Shown: positions 12,144-12,664 of the stretch, in pieces
How the letters are laid out: each line of letters starts with the position of its first letter
Numbering within the stretch: position 1 is the first letter of the stretch
NCBI GenBank assembly: GCA_039583695.1
Contig: JAVKSL010000075.1
Location: 1-12,664 of the forward strand
Source of the DNA: JAVKSL01 sp039583695
Lineage (GTDB): Bacteria; Actinomycetota; Acidimicrobiia; Acidimicrobiales; JAJPHD01
Length of the DNA stretch: 12,664 nucleotides
Direction: 5' to 3'
Program-made: the position numbers and the translations under genes
The notes under the pieces: model-generated
Databases searched by the model: none
The model's input: only the letters and a program-made list of their open reading frames with translations
What the model was told of the DNA's origin: nothing

Positions 12144-12664
12144 CTACTTCTCGGCCTTCTGGGCTGCCGGTACGCGGTGCCGGCGAGTCTGGCGGGCGAA
12201 GGCGCCGGCTGCGGCGCCGAAGAGGGCCAGACCTGCAACCCCGAGGGCGACGGTGAGCGCGATCACACCAGTCGACGACGGCGAGGTAGATCCGAAGCTA
12301 GCCGCCTGGAAGGCGTTGGCTGTTGCGACCGGACGCTGCCCAGGCGAGAGCACCTGGAAGCTGGCTCGCGCGGGTGTCCCGTACTCGTTGGTCCCGTTCT
12401 TGGTGGTCTGGGTACCGACGATGGTGTAGAAACCCGGCTGAGCTTGGGGAACCTTGACGGCAGCCGAGATGTTGCCCACCTGGTCCGGCATGACCGTTGC
12501 AAGAACGCTGCCAGTCACACTGTTCCAGTGAAGCTGCACCGGCGTGGCCGCGCTCGCGCCGATGCCGCCGCTGCTCGGAGCGGCGAAGGACGATCCAGTT
12601 ACGGTGAAAGCGCTGCCTGGCGTGCCGGAGGCGCTGCTCAGGTTCAATGTGGCGAGGTTGGTGC
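12144..12664 (-). CDS. C-terminally anchored surface protein, partial (5' end outside window)
   Basis: The frame is open at the right edge, so only the last 172 residues are visible. The preserved start of this part reads like an IPT/Ig-like beta-sandwich domain, with LSSASGTPGSAFTVTGSSF and then QPGFYTIVGTQT, a pattern common in repeated extracellular adhesive domains. After a Ser/Thr-rich linker comes a membrane helix (about 25 residues, beginning near GVIALTVALGVAG) and a basic tail (RQTRRHRVPAAQKAEK). The C-terminus therefore faces the cytoplasm and the domain lies outside. There is no LPxTG-type sortase motif. A TTG at 12647 could be taken as a start, but the frame continues beyond it with similar sequence and there is no ribosome-binding site. 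The function is unknown. The gene ends 58 nt before the strong hairpin at 12046-12085. Confidence 0.75.
   Translation of the reverse strand, partial: TNLATLNLSSASGTPGSAFTVTGSSFAAPSSGGIGASAATPVQLHWNSVTGSVLATVMPDQVGNISAAVKVPQAQPGFYTIVGTQTTKNGTNEYGTPARASFQVLSPGQRPVATANAFQAASFGSTSPSSTGVIALTVALGVAGLALFGAAAGAFARQTRRHRVPAAQKAEK

Overview
The window is about 12.7 kb of high-GC DNA with long shadow reading frames on both strands, frequent GTG/TTG starts and tightly packed genes. This suits a soil-type actinobacterium or an uncultured relative such as Ca. Dormiibacterota. There is no rRNA or other marker gene, so the lineage is a guess from composition and gene content. I see no tRNA, CRISPR array, transposase, integrase or phage gene.

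Layout, left to right. (1) 1-297 is non-coding, with a cluster of short dyads, and leads into a PadR-family repressor gene (298-687, +). (2) On the minus strand, read from 3238 down to 725, lies a compact cluster: ECF sigma factor, soluble HxxxCxxC zinc anti-sigma factor (4-nt overlap), a ferredoxin-NADP-reductase-like flavoprotein and a single-domain rhodanese with a C-terminal extension (3-nt gap). This looks like a redox- or sulfur-responsive regulon cluster. (3) A 362-nt divergent intergenic region holds candidate promoters for both directions and a 30-nt dyad. (4) On the plus strand, 3601-9003 encodes a complete peptide/nickel-type (Dpp/Opp family) ABC importer: two permeases, one polypeptide carrying both ATPase halves, and a substrate-binding lipoprotein placed last. 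(5) Converging from the right are two overlapping minus-strand genes, 11982-10507 and 10541-9048. They encode membrane-anchored proteins with beta-propeller ectodomains: a zinc-finger/kelch protein and an Asp-box (BNR) protein. (6) A long perfect hairpin separates these from the 3' end of another minus-strand gene for a C-terminally anchored surface protein that runs off the right edge.

How the parts may work together: the sigma/anti-sigma pair probably controls itself and may control the reductase and rhodanese. The importer is self-contained; its substrate cannot be read from sequence. The two propeller proteins are probably co-translated and displayed on the outer face of the membrane, possibly as partners.

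I do not see a wholly new system with confidence. The observations most worth checking are: loss of the conserved Q-loop glutamine in both halves of the fused ATPase; a G10 tract at the membrane/ectodomain junction of the kelch gene; the overlapping pair of exported propellers; and the sigma/anti-sigma/reductase/rhodanese cluster.
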